NCBI GenBank assembly: GCA_900537125.1
Contig: UNRJ01000001.1
Coordinates: 248,001-312,000 of the forward strand
Length of the DNA stretch: 64,000 bases
Direction of reading: 5' to 3'
DNA from: Rhodobacteraceae bacterium Alg238-R152
GTDB lineage: Bacteria; Pseudomonadota; Alphaproteobacteria; Rhodobacterales; Rhodobacteraceae
Shown: positions 54,705-62,777 of the stretch, in pieces
Layout of the letters: every line of letters begins with the position of its first letter
How positions within the stretch are numbered: position 1 is the first letter of the stretch
The notes under the pieces: generated by a model
Told to the model about the DNA's origin: nothing
The model's database searches: none
Seen by the model: only the letters and a program-made list of their open reading frames with translations
Made by a program: the position numbers and the translations under genes

Positions 54705-55937
54705 TCAGTGTCCTGACAGCACTAGCGTATTGACGGGAAGCAGCAACGCCTGAAGGCGCAGGATGGCCGCATGGGCGATACCAACCGCGTCAACCGCGTG
54801 TAGGGCGATCCACTGCATTGTTCCAAGGTCCGGATCGTCGAGGCGATCGTGGTTGTTGGTGTAGAGATTGGCGATACATTTGCTGCCCGGAGGAATATGC
54901 GCGGTGGTGTTGGGGTACAATGGTTCCAGTGCCACGGTGACCGTGCCAGGTTTGGCGTACTCCTGAATATCGACAAGGCGATCAGTTGGCCGGAATTGAC
55001 CGGCTGGGATCACGTCTTGCACAAGAACAACGACCATAGGCACAATCCGCATGGGAGAAGAAAGGCAGGTGATTTCGGCAAGCATGCCTTCGTGAATGAC
55101 CTGGCGGTTGATCTGAGCAAAGCCCGCCTGGAACCGGTTCAACCCCGACCCCTTGGGGATCAGGATACCTGCCGGGCGCAGAAGCGGATTCACATAGTCG
55201 CCAACCTGCAGTCCAAATTGCTGAATTTGCCCATCGACCCCAGCCACAACTGTAAGCTTGTCGATTTCGGTCACTGCCTGATAGAGAGACGCTTCTGCGC
55301 TGGCTTTTTGAGCCGGGTATTGGGTGTTGATACGCGTTTCAACAGCATGCTGATTGGAGAGGGCGGCTTCGAGGGCACCTTCTCGTTCGGCAACGGTGTT
55401 TTCCAACCGCTCCACTTCGCGTGCGGTCACCGCAGGGGAATTCTGTTTGAACAAAGTGACCTTGCGCCGTTGTTCATCCAAGGATTGTTCCAGAGCGGCT
55501 TCAGCTTGATCCACAACGGCTTCGGCTGAATCTAACTCCGACTGAGACACCGCAATCAGGGCATCAATTTCAGCGATGCGCGCGCGGGCCGTTGCGGCTG
55601 CGGCCTCTTGGCTGGCTCCATCGAGGCGGAAAATGGGGTCGCCGCGTTCCAAATATTGCTCGTTCTTGATGTAGACTTCCGCTACGCGGCCGCCCCCCTC
55701 TGAGACAACTGTAACCGTGCGGAAGTAGGACACCACATTGGTGGTGGAGGGGTGGAAATAGAACACCACGGTGATCAGGCTCAGCGTCAAGAGAAGGCAA
55801 GTGGTCAGCCCCCAGCGCAGCTCGTACCACAGGGTGTAGATTGTGATTTCCTGGCCCCAGCGTTTGCCTTGGCGAAATCGGCGGTAGAGCCAATCAGGCA
55901 AGATCGTGATCATCGAGCAGAACAGAAATTCCAGCAT
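54705..55937 (-). CDS. HlyD/EmrA-type membrane fusion protein
   Basis: A 410-residue protein. An N-terminal cytoplasmic stretch and one membrane segment (LTTCLLLTLSLITVVFYF, about 48-65) lead to a lipoyl half (VVSEGGGRVAEVYIKNEQYLERGD), a coiled-coil hairpin of about 110 residues and the second lipoyl half (VVAGVDGQIQQFGLQVGDYV). The final 40 residues are hydrophobic, unusual for the family. No ABC, MFS or RND transporter gene is adjacent. Its only partner is a small membrane protein 3 bases upstream, as in yibH-yibI-like pairs. It probably acts in efflux with an unlinked partner. Confidence 0.85.
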   Translation of the reverse strand: MLEFLFCSMITILPDWLYRRFRQGKRWGQEITIYTLWYELRWGLTTCLLLTLSLITVVFYFHPSTTNVVSYFRTVTVVSEGGGRVAEVYIKNEQYLERGDPIFRLDGASQEAAAATARARIAEIDALIAVSQSELDSAEAVVDQAEAALEQSLDEQRRKVTLFKQNSPAVTAREVERLENTVAEREGALEAALSNQHAVETRINTQYPAQKASAEASLYQAVTEIDKLTVVAGVDGQIQQFGLQVGDYVNPLLRPAGILIPKGSGLNRFQAGFAQINRQVIHEGMLAEITCLSSPMRIVPMVVVLVQDVIPAGQFRPTDRLVDIQEYAKPGTVTVALEPLYPNTTAHIPPGSKCIANLYTNNHDRLDDPDLGTMQWIALHAVDAVGIAHAAILRLQALLLPVNTLVLSGH

Positions 55938-55940
55938 GGA

Positions 55941-56357
55941 TCAGCCCTCCTTTTCGGCAGGTGGCATCGGGGTGGCGACGTCCTGCACTGGTTGAGCGCT
56001 TTTCTGGCCACTTATGTTCTCCAGAGCACTTGCAATGCGGCGCAGCGGCTCAAGTAAATCAGGCAGGTTGATACCTGCCAAAAGAAGGGCAAGAATCCAG
56101 AACAGATTGTTGTGTGTGAAGAGCGCCAGAAGGGCCAGAACGCTGACGATTTGCATTTGCGCCGCGCCAACCCCATGTGCCATTTGCTCGGGCAAGGCAT
56201 GTAAACGCAAATAGAGAATGCCGAGGCCGACAAACAAGGCAACGACAAAAAATGCCATGGCGGTCATAAACGGATCGCCTGTGGCCGGATCGGGCATCCA
56301 TCCCGGAATGAAATGTGGGGCCATCGGATGCAATTCGGCGGCTGCGTTATTCGCCAC
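55941..56357 (-). CDS. Small membrane protein paired with the HlyD-type gene
   Basis: A 138-residue protein starting at GTG 56357 with GAGGAG 7 bases upstream. It has two or three hydrophobic segments (about 33-52, 68-80, 85-98) and a charged, Pro-rich C-terminus. The pattern of a two-helix membrane protein before an HlyD-type gene recalls YibI (DUF3302) and AaeX. The similarity is in layout more than sequence, so no family is assigned. Translationally linked to the next gene. Confidence 0.7.
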   Translation of the reverse strand: MANNAAAELHPMAPHFIPGWMPDPATGDPFMTAMAFFVVALFVGLGILYLRLHALPEQMAHGVGAAQMQIVSVLALLALFTHNNLFWILALLLAGINLPDLLEPLRRIASALENISGQKSAQPVQDVATPMPPAEKEG

Positions 56358-56427
56358 GGCAACACTCCTCAAATTAGGTTAACCTATTGGGAAAGCGTAA
56401 ACGGTGGCGCACCTTCTGCCAAGCTTG

Positions 56428-56901
56428 CTATGGACGTAAACCGGTTTCTTTCAACAATCCCGCACGCTTGGCTTCTGGATAGTAGCCTTTGGCATAGAGG
56501 AACACGGAGCGGTCGTAGTTGCCTTTGGCGACCATGTAAGCGCCGCGCAGGTATTTTACGGCGTAGGTGAGGTTGGTTTCCGCATCCAACAGGCCTTGGC
56601 GGCCGCCTTTGTAGCCCATGCCGCGGGCTGTGGGCAGTTGGATCTGCATTAAGCCGATGTTGGGGCCGTTCACAGCCCACGGGCGGTGAGTGCTTTCGCG
56701 GATGATCACACGGTGCACCAGATCGCGCGGCACCTCGTAATGATCAGCCCATTTGTCGATCAGGGCCCGCAGCTCTGGTGTTTCATTGGGATAGAGCGGA
56801 GGATCGAAGGGAGATGCATCAGGCTCCGATCCGGCACAGGCAGCGATCGGGAGGCTGGCGAATATAAGAAGTGCGGTGCGGCGAGGCATCAACTGGGTCA
56901 T
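56428..56901 (-). CDS. Lytic transglycosylase (SLT domain) lipoprotein
   Basis: A 157-residue peptidoglycan lytic transglycosylase. The N-terminal lipoprotein signal is RRTALLIFASLPIAACAG (lipobox IAAC). The SLT domain shows the catalytic Glu in VIIRESTHRPWAV, followed by IGLMQIQLPTARGMGY and the helix LLDAETNLTYAVKYL. The domain is minimal, close to the smallest functional SLT size. The ATG at 56901 has AGGA about 6 bases upstream. It acts in the periplasm on murein strands. Confidence 0.9.
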   Translation of the reverse strand: MTQLMPRRTALLIFASLPIAACAGSEPDASPFDPPLYPNETPELRALIDKWADHYEVPRDLVHRVIIRESTHRPWAVNGPNIGLMQIQLPTARGMGYKGGRQGLLDAETNLTYAVKYLRGAYMVAKGNYDRSVFLYAKGYYPEAKRAGLLKETGLRP

Positions 56902-57003
56902 GGCGCGTCCTGAATACTGTTTGGCGACAGTATGGCGGATGCGATCCAGAAAGAAAGCGCGTGATAGGTGATGCGCGGTATCTTGCGGATTACGTAAAGA
57001 AAA

Positions 57004-57033
57004 AGCCGCGCCCAGGTGCACCCGGGCGCGGCT
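57004..57033 (-). terminator. Terminator of the rpsF-rpsR-rplI operon
   Basis: A 10-bp stem AGCCGCGCCC/GGGCGCGGCT with a 10-base loop is followed on the - strand by TTTTTC. It lies 26 bases past the rplI stop. Confidence 0.9.
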
Positions 57034-57058
57034 CTGCGAATTCTTCGCTGTGAAGTGC

Positions 57059-57682
57059 TTACTGCTCTTCGGCAGGCGCTTCTTCAGCTTCGGCAGCAGC
57101 CGGAGCGAAATCGTCGTCGTCAGACGCTGCAGCACCGATATCGTCGAACAGTTCAGCGATTTCGAATTCTGCTTCAGCTTCTGCTTCCGCGGCCAGTTCC
57201 TGAATGGATTTGCCGGAGGCCTGAAGCTCAGCTTCTTCCTCAGAGCGTGCCACGTTCAGATCGATGGTCACGTCGACCTCTGGGTGCAGCAGTACGTGTA
57301 CTGAGTGCAGGCCCAGGTCTTTGATCGGCTTGGCCAGAACAACCTGTTTCTTGTCAACGGTGAAACCAGCTTCGGTGGCGGCATCAGCGGCGTCACGTGG
57401 GGTGACGGAGCCGTACAGGGCACCAGCGTCAGACGCGGAGCGAATCACAATGAACTGCTGTCCATCGAGTTTCTCTGCCATCGCTTCGGCTTCTTTTTTG
57501 GTTTCCAGGTTGTTCGCTTCGAGTTGCGCTTTTTGCGCTTCGAAGGAGGCGATGTTCGCTTTGGAGGCGGTCAGCGCTTTGCCTTGGGGAAGAAGGAAGT
57601 TACGAGCAAAGCCCGGCTTCACGTCAACAACTTCACCCATTTGGCCCAGCTTGGCCACACGTTCCAGAAGGATAACTTGCAT
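57059..57682 (-). CDS. rplI: 50S ribosomal protein L9
   Basis: A 207-residue protein, longer than the roughly 150 residues of E. coli L9. The N-terminal rRNA-binding domain [19 protein letters not shown], the long connecting helix (about 40-75) and the C-terminal domain (about 80-150) are normal. A further acidic Ala/Glu/Asp tail of about 55 residues, ending EEAPAEEQ, is typical of Rhodobacterales. It is the third gene of the rpsF-rpsR-rplI operon, 12 bases after rpsR. Confidence 0.97.
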   Translation of the reverse strand: MQVILLERVAKLGQMGEVVDVKPGFARNFLLPQGKALTASKANIASFEAQKAQLEANNLETKKEAEAMAEKLDGQQFIVIRSASDAGALYGSVTPRDAADAATEAGFTVDKKQVVLAKPIKDLGLHSVHVLLHPEVDVTIDLNVARSEEEAELQASGKSIQELAAEAEAEAEFEIAELFDDIGAAASDDDDFAPAAAEAEEAPAEEQ

Positions 57683-57694
57683 GTCAGTATCTCC

Positions 57695-57922
57695 TTACTT
57701 CACGGCGTATGGAAGCAGAGCGAGGAAGCGCGCGCGTTTGATTGCACGGGCCAGCTCACGCTGTTTCTTTGCGGACACGGCTGTGATGCGGGACGGCACG
57801 ATCTTGCCACGCTCAGAGATGTAGCGCTGCAGCAGCTTTGTGTCTTTATAATCGATCTTCGGCGCATTCTCACCCGAGAAAGGGCAGACTTTGCGACGGC
57901 GGAAAAATGGTTTTGCAGCCAT
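57695..57922 (-). CDS. rpsR: 30S ribosomal protein S18
   Basis: A 75-residue protein, usual length. It contains [32 protein letters not shown] and [15 protein letters not shown], which bind 16S rRNA and S6. It lies between rpsF and rplI, 24 bases after rpsF. Confidence 0.98.
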   Translation of the reverse strand: MAAKPFFRRRKVCPFSGENAPKIDYKDTKLLQRYISERGKIVPSRITAVSAKKQRELARAIKRARFLALLPYAVK

Positions 57923-57946
57923 AACTTATTGTCCTTTCCTAAGTGA

Positions 57947-58303
57947 TTAGTTGCGGCGTTCGCGACGGTTGTCACGCTCGTCACGTTTCTGCATCTGGAT
58001 GGACGGACCTTCAGGGTGTGTGTCAACCTTGATGGTCAGAACGCGCATCACGTCGTCATGCAGGCGCATCAGGCGTTCCATTTCCTGAACCGCAGCGGTT
58101 GGCGCGTCGGTCTTCAGGAAGGCGTAGTGGCCTTTGCGGTTCTTGTTGATCTTGTAGGCCATGGTTTTCACGCCCCAGTACTCGGACTCAACAACGGACC
58201 CGCCGTTGTCAGCCACAACAGTGCTGAAGTGTTCCACGAGGCTTTCGGCTTGCGCATTGGACAGGTCCTGGCGCGAGATGAAAACATGCTCATACAGTGG
58301 CAT
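57947..58303 (-). CDS. rpsF: 30S ribosomal protein S6
   Basis: A 117-residue protein that pairs with S18 in the 30S platform. It starts MPLYEHVFISRQDLS, has YWGVKTMAYKINKNRKGHY, and ends in a basic/acidic tail QKRDERDNRRERRN. The ATG at 58303 has GGAGAG just upstream; an in-frame extension to 58372 is not conserved-looking. It is the first gene of the operon. Confidence 0.98.
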   Translation of the reverse strand: MPLYEHVFISRQDLSNAQAESLVEHFSTVVADNGGSVVESEYWGVKTMAYKINKNRKGHYAFLKTDAPTAAVQEMERLMRLHDDVMRVLTIKVDTHPEGPSIQMQKRDERDNRRERRN

Positions 58304-58636
58304 GTGCTCTCCATTCAAAGTATAGGCGCATTTCAAAGAGCGGGGCTTCTCAGTCCTTTTGCCCCCACCCACGAGAGACTGCGCGGTTCAAGCTTTTGCA
58401 AAAGGATGGCGCTGTATAGCCGAATTTGGGGGGAGCACAAGCCTTGTCTGTAAGGTTAACCAAGGTTTTCGCTCGCATTGATGTGTGACGTGGATTTGCC
58501 TTCTCGACAAGGCAAATGGGCACGAGGTTAACGTTAATCCGCCGCATTCCTGCCTGATTTCAAACCGATGGTCTGAGCAACCGGCGGAGAACCCGTTGGA
58601 ATATCGGCCTGATGCGGCCAAAGGGAGACTGGGACA
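58304..58636. promoter_or_regulatory. Divergent promoter region of the rpsF operon, with a hairpin
   Basis: A 333-base non-coding gap. A perfect 8-bp inverted repeat TTTGCCTT-CTCGAC-AAGGCAAA lies at 58495-58516. It could be an operator or an mRNA leader hairpin of the ribosomal operon. Leader autoregulation by an S6-S18 complex is known for rpsF operons, but the known motif was not recognised here. A GGGAG ribosome binding site for the + strand gene lies near the right end. Confidence 0.45.
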
Positions 58637-59131
58637 ATGGTGGCGCTGACCAATTTTGCGGGTGAAACACACTCTTGCGTGACGCGGGTTGAGGGCAAAC
58701 GTGCGTCCTTGTCGGTGCGTGCTTCCTCCATGGTGTTTGGGGTTGCGTTTATTCTTGCGGGGGTTGGGCTGTGGTTGATGCCCGGAATGGATCTGACGCC
58801 GATGATCCTGCTGGCCAAGATGGGGGTGTCGATCCTTTTGGTGACGGGTGGTGTGGGCATGACCCAAATTGCAACTGATAAACCCCGCAAAGAACTGCAC
58901 TTTGACGAGCGCAACGAACAGTTGTTGGTGTATGAAGGTTTGCCACGCGGGCGCACACACGTACTGCAGGCGGTCAACTACGAAGACATCGGCCGTGTGG
59001 ACGTGAGCGATACGGCGCTTGAGGTGATGGACGAGGCGGGAGAAATCATAGTTGCGCTGCCCATTGACGGCAACCACGCACGTCTTGACGCTATTGCACA
59101 GCTGCGTAGCCAGTCAATTTTACCAAGCTGA
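58637..59131 (+). CDS. Uncharacterised membrane protein
   Basis: A 164-residue protein with two membrane segments (about 30-48 and 55-75) and a C-terminal cytoplasmic-like domain. That domain begins KPRKELHFDERNEQLLVYEG and has an alternating strand pattern (VNYEDIGRVDVSDTALEV) resembling a PH-like fold. The ATG at 58637 has GGGAGA about 8 bases upstream. The family is not recognised; similar two-helix proteins are common in Rhodobacterales. Terminated by a hairpin at 59157. Confidence 0.75.
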   Translation: MVALTNFAGETHSCVTRVEGKRASLSVRASSMVFGVAFILAGVGLWLMPGMDLTPMILLAKMGVSILLVTGGVGMTQIATDKPRKELHFDERNEQLLVYEGLPRGRTHVLQAVNYEDIGRVDVSDTALEVMDEAGEIIVALPIDGNHARLDAIAQLRSQSILPS

Positions 59132-59156
59132 GCAAAAACTTGCGCAGCTGATACGG

Positions 59157-59182
59157 AAGGTCGCCAATGGGCGGCCTTTTTT
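59157..59182 (+). terminator. Terminator after the uncharacterised membrane protein gene
   Basis: AAGGTCGCC and GGCGGCCTT pair around AATG, with one T-G pair, and are followed by T. Confidence 0.82.
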
Positions 59183-59305
59183 GTGTGAGATCACGTAATT
59201 GTTCACGGATGCACAGAATATGTGGGTTTACTGCGAATTGCTGCACAGCGTTGAATGGGCACATTGGTTCTATCAGAAATTAAACATGTCTTCAGGAGAC
59301 ACCCA

Positions 59306-59887
59306 ATGAAACGCACCCTTCTTGCCGCTGGTTTGGCATTTGCCGCTGCTTCCGCCACGACCGCTGTTGCGGCGCCAGAAAAATACATGCTGGACGCCAG
59401 CCACAGCCAGATCCTGTTTTCCTACAACCACCTGGGTTACTCCACGACCTGGGGTTTGTTCTCTGGCTTTGAGGGCGAAATCATGTTTGACCAGGAAGAC
59501 CCAGCCAACAGCTCTGTTTCTGTGTCCATGCCGGTGAAATCCATGTGGACCGGTTGGGAAAAGCGCGATGCGCACCTGATGAGCCCGGATTTCTTTGACG
59601 CCGCTGATGATGAAATGGTGAGCTTTACCTCCACCAGCATTGAAGTGACCGGTGAATCCACCGCCAACATCACCGGCGATCTGACTATCAACGGTGTGAC
59701 CAAATCGGTTGTGTTGGACGCGCAGCTGAACACGTCGGGTGAGCACCCAATGGCGAAGAAGCCTTGGGCTGGTTTCAATGCCACCACCACACTGAAGCGC
59801 ACCGAGTTTGATGTGGGCAATTTTGCGCCGTATGTAGGCGACGATGTGACCGTGCAGATTTCTGTTGAAGCGATGAAGGCTGAGTAA
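59306..59887 (+). CDS. YceI-family periplasmic protein
   Basis: A 193-residue protein. The signal peptide is MKRTLLAAGLAFAAASATTA with cleavage near VAA-PEKY. The YceI lipocalin-like barrel shows YMLDASHSQILFSYNHLG, MPVKSMWTGWEKRDAHL, SPDFFDA and ITGDLTINGVTKSVVLD. YceI proteins bind long-chain isoprenoids or amphiphiles in the periplasm. AGGAG 7 bases upstream supports the ATG. A second YceI domain is fused to a cytochrome b561 at 60414-61613. Confidence 0.93.
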   Translation: MKRTLLAAGLAFAAASATTAVAAPEKYMLDASHSQILFSYNHLGYSTTWGLFSGFEGEIMFDQEDPANSSVSVSMPVKSMWTGWEKRDAHLMSPDFFDAADDEMVSFTSTSIEVTGESTANITGDLTINGVTKSVVLDAQLNTSGEHPMAKKPWAGFNATTTLKRTEFDVGNFAPYVGDDVTVQISVEAMKAE

Positions 59888-59911
59888 GCCTAACGCCCAT
59901 CACTCACGGAG

Positions 59912-59943
59912 AAGGGTCGCCCGGTTGGGCGGCCCTTTTTTTG
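59912..59943 (+). terminator. Terminator after yceI
   Basis: An 11-bp stem AAGGGTCGCCC/GGGCGGCCCTT with loop GGTT ends in a run of T. Confidence 0.9.
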
Positions 59944-60139
59944 TGACCGAGGTTCAATTCTCGCTGTTGTGAGCGCCTTGTTTAAGGGCACCAAACAAAT
60001 TAGCTTTCTAGGCAGCCGTTCCGAAGGTTTGGCATTTTTCATGTGCTGGAGAGGTTGTTTTGGCAGATACCATTTTTGTCGTGGCTTTCGCCTACGGAAG
60101 CATCGGCCTGTGTGCAACGATCATTTTTTTCTGAAATTC

Positions 60140-60361
60140 ATGGCGTCTTTTTTGAGACTTATCACCACAACTAACAAAAGTCTGCGACGCGCTCCTGGCG
60201 AGTATTTTGTGACAGGTGGTCTGTTGCCAATGTGGCGCGTCATTAGCGAAGAGCGTAATGCACATGCCAACCGAACTTTGCTCAAGAACTTTCTTTATAC
60301 GGTCTTGGCATTTGGTGTGACGATGGCGCCGTTCTTTGCGCTTAAGGAATTCATGCAGTAG
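60140..60361 (+). CDS. Possible small membrane protein
   Basis: A 73-residue open frame starting MASFLRLITTTNKSLRRAPG, with one clear hydrophobic segment near the C-terminus (FLYTVLAFGVTMAPFFALK) and a basic N-terminal half. The composition looks like a real membrane protein. The ribosome binding site is weak, and the frame stays open upstream to 59969. No family recognised. The rest of the gap from 59888 to 60413 holds the yceI terminator and a hairpin. Confidence 0.45.
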   Translation: MASFLRLITTTNKSLRRAPGEYFVTGGLLPMWRVISEERNAHANRTLLKNFLYTVLAFGVTMAPFFALKEFMQ

Positions 60362-60370
60362 AAACGCCTC

Positions 60371-60394
60371 GAGGCGGCTGATCAACGCCGCCTC
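60371..60394. terminator. Hairpin between convergent genes
   Basis: A perfect 8-bp stem GAGGCGGC/GCCGCCTC with an 8-base loop lies between the small + strand ORF and the convergent cytochrome gene. It lacks a T-run on either strand, so termination would be weak. Confidence 0.4.
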
Positions 60395-60413
60395 AATCAA
60401 CTAAGGACAGGGG

Positions 60414-61613
60414 CTATTCGCCTCTCGTCGCATTCAGCGACACATTCACATCCACGCCAAACCCCAGCGAACTTTCATCGGTCATGTCGTCGCCAACGTG
60501 GAAGACGCGGCGGTCAAGAGAAACGGTGCCTGACATGTCAGCCGTGTCGCCTTCAAGTGCCAGTATGAAAGGTAGGTCGATGGGCACGGCATGGCCGTTT
60601 ATGGTGAGTGTGCCTTTGGCAAGATAACCGGACTCGGCGGGTAACAGATCCGCCACAAAAGTGGCCGTGGGGAAGGCGGTGGCGTTGAGGTAGTCGGCAC
60701 CAAGGGCTTGGTCGGTTACAGACCCCAGCGTCAGGGACCCAATCGCGATGGTCACGGTAACGGTGCCGTGTTTTCCGTCTGTTGGTTCCTCTGAGAAGGC
60801 GATCTCTGCGGTCCAGTCGGCAAAGGTGCCAGTGACCTCCGCGCCAAACTGTTGCACGGCGATGTCCAGCGTGCCGGATTGCACCTGCCATTCGGAGGAG
60901 ACTTCAGCGAGCGCGGCGGTTTCTGCGCGTTCTTCGGAGGCAAAGAGCCCAGCGTTGGCGCCAATCACAAGGGCGACAGCCCAGACGGCCAGAGCTGTTA
61001 AGGCTGGGCGCAGGTGGCCAGGTTGGTCAGCTGGAGGTTCGGGGAGATCGGTTTGACCGGGCAACATGCGTTGCAGGGTTTTGTCGCGGTCAATGACGAA
61101 GTGTTTGAGCGCGCCGCCGATGTGCGCCAGAAGGGTCAGGACCAGAACAATCATAAACAGGAAGTGCGCACCGCCAAGGATGGCTGCGATGGTTGGATCT
61201 TTGGGCACAAAGAACAGGGACTGGCCAAAAGGCCACCAGATTGGCGCAAAACCTGTTGTGGCGGCGTGATGCATCCAGCCGGTGAGCGGGACAAGCACCA
61301 TAGAGCCATAGAGCACCCAATGGGCGGTTTCGGCGGCCCAAGCTTCCAGTCCGTGATCGCCGTTGAGCAGTTTGGGTCGCGGCTGAGTGAAGGCCCAGAG
61401 GATACGCAGAAGTGCGGTGAAAAAGGCGGTGAGGCCCACGGTTTTATGTACAGAGAAGAGCGTGGCTTTGAACGCCAGTTGGGCGCTGTCCTCATAAGGG
61501 GCGCGGTAGGCAATGAAGCCCAGTATCAGCGCCGATAGGATCAACAGGGCGGTGAGCCAGTGGAAGGTCTTGGCGACGGAGCCATAGCGAAGGGCTGTAT
61601 TGCTGCGGGGCAT
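60414..61613 (-). CDS. Cytochrome b561 / YceI fusion protein
   Basis: A 399-residue fusion. Residues about 8-190 form a four-segment cytochrome b561 domain with candidate heme-ligand His in KTFHWLTALL, SVHKTVGLTA, TGWMHHAAT and LLAHIGGALKHF. After a linker and one more membrane segment (ALTALAVWAVALVIGA, about 215-232), residues about 250-398 form a periplasmic YceI domain with GTLTINGHAVPIDLPF. The layout suggests electron transfer coupled to an isoprenoid quinone-like ligand held by YceI (inference). The ATG at 61613 has AGAGG upstream. A stand-alone YceI gene lies 0.5 kb away on the other strand. Confidence 0.9.
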   Translation of the reverse strand: MPRSNTALRYGSVAKTFHWLTALLILSALILGFIAYRAPYEDSAQLAFKATLFSVHKTVGLTAFFTALLRILWAFTQPRPKLLNGDHGLEAWAAETAHWVLYGSMVLVPLTGWMHHAATTGFAPIWWPFGQSLFFVPKDPTIAAILGGAHFLFMIVLVLTLLAHIGGALKHFVIDRDKTLQRMLPGQTDLPEPPADQPGHLRPALTALAVWAVALVIGANAGLFASEERAETAALAEVSSEWQVQSGTLDIAVQQFGAEVTGTFADWTAEIAFSEEPTDGKHGTVTVTIAIGSLTLGSVTDQALGADYLNATAFPTATFVADLLPAESGYLAKGTLTINGHAVPIDLPFILALEGDTADMSGTVSLDRRVFHVGDDMTDESSLGFGVDVNVSLNATRGE

Positions 61614-61838
61614 AGGAAACCTCTTGAAAGTGTTGAGAAGACATTGGGGTTTGTGGGGGGGCAAGGCAACTGGCTGAGGTGCACTCCCATTGTGCAGTGA
61701 TGCGCAGGTCAGTGAATTTTGGGCGGATGTCTGCGCGTTGATGGGGTATAGGTGCGAAGGGGTCTGTATGTCTATTGACGTTGCGTGCGGGGGCTGTGCG
61801 CGTTATTCCGGGCGAAAGAAAAGATAGGGGAGCCGATC

Positions 61839-62777
61839 ATGAGGCGTGCATTTGTATTTCCGGGACAGGGTGCTCAGACCATTGGTATGGGCAAGGCATT
61901 GGCCGACGCTTATCCAGAGGCCAAAGCGGTTTTTGATGAAGTTGACGCTGCTCTGGGGGAAAAACTCAGCACGTTGATTTGGGAAGGTGACCAGGAAGAG
62001 TTGACCCTGACGCGCAATGCGCAGCCCGCGCTGATGACAACGTCGCTGGCAGCAATGAAAGCACTGGAAGCGGAAGGCGTGACCATTGAGGCCGCAGCCT
62101 GCGTCGCCGGGCATTCGCTTGGCGAATACTCTGCACTGGCGGCGGCTGGGGCACTGAGTATTGCGGATGCGGCGCGCTTACTGCGCACCCGTGGCGAAGC
62201 GATGCAGGCAGCGGTGCCTGTGGGCGTCGGTGCGATGGCGGCCATTCTGGGCCTGGATTTTGCTGCCGTGCAAGAGGTTGCCGAAGAGGCAGCACAGGGC
62301 GACGTCTGTCAGGCCGCCAACGACAATGACCCAACCCAGGTTGTGGTGTCCGGTCACAAAGCGGCTGTGGAACGGGCGGCGGAGATTGCCAAAGCCAAAG
62401 GCGCTCGCCGTGCCGTGATGTTGCCGGTGAGTGCGCCTTTCCACTGTGCGTTGATGCAGCCTGCAGCTGATGTCATGGAAACTGCCCTGGCGGGGGTGGA
62501 CATCGCCAAGCCGGCGGTACCGGTTGTGGCCAATGTCATCGCTGAGGGACTGAATGACCCAAGCGAAATCCGCAAGCTTTTGGTGGCGCAGGTGACCGGG
62601 TCGGTGCGTTGGCGCGAATCGGTGCTGCACATGGGCACGCATGACATTACGGAATTCTGGGAAATTGGTGCGGGTAAGGCGTTGTCCGGCATGATCCGCA
62701 AGATTGATCGTGGAAACGCGGTGCGGGCCGTTGGTACGCCAGAGGATGTGAAGGCGGCGGTGGAGAGCATGTCTTGA
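61839..62777 (+). CDS. fabD: Malonyl-CoA--ACP transacylase
   Basis: A 312-residue enzyme that loads malonyl groups onto acyl carrier protein for fatty acid synthesis. Seen are FVFPGQGAQTIGMG, the nucleophile Ser in AGHSLGEYSALAAAG, and the active-site His in VSAPFHCALM. GGGGAG lies upstream of ATG 61839. Its stop codon overlaps the TTG start of the next gene. The operon continues towards fabG. Confidence 0.97.
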   Translation: MRRAFVFPGQGAQTIGMGKALADAYPEAKAVFDEVDAALGEKLSTLIWEGDQEELTLTRNAQPALMTTSLAAMKALEAEGVTIEAAACVAGHSLGEYSALAAAGALSIADAARLLRTRGEAMQAAVPVGVGAMAAILGLDFAAVQEVAEEAAQGDVCQAANDNDPTQVVVSGHKAAVERAAEIAKAKGARRAVMLPVSAPFHCALMQPAADVMETALAGVDIAKPAVPVVANVIAEGLNDPSEIRKLLVAQVTGSVRWRESVLHMGTHDITEFWEIGAGKALSGMIRKIDRGNAVRAVGTPEDVKAAVESMS

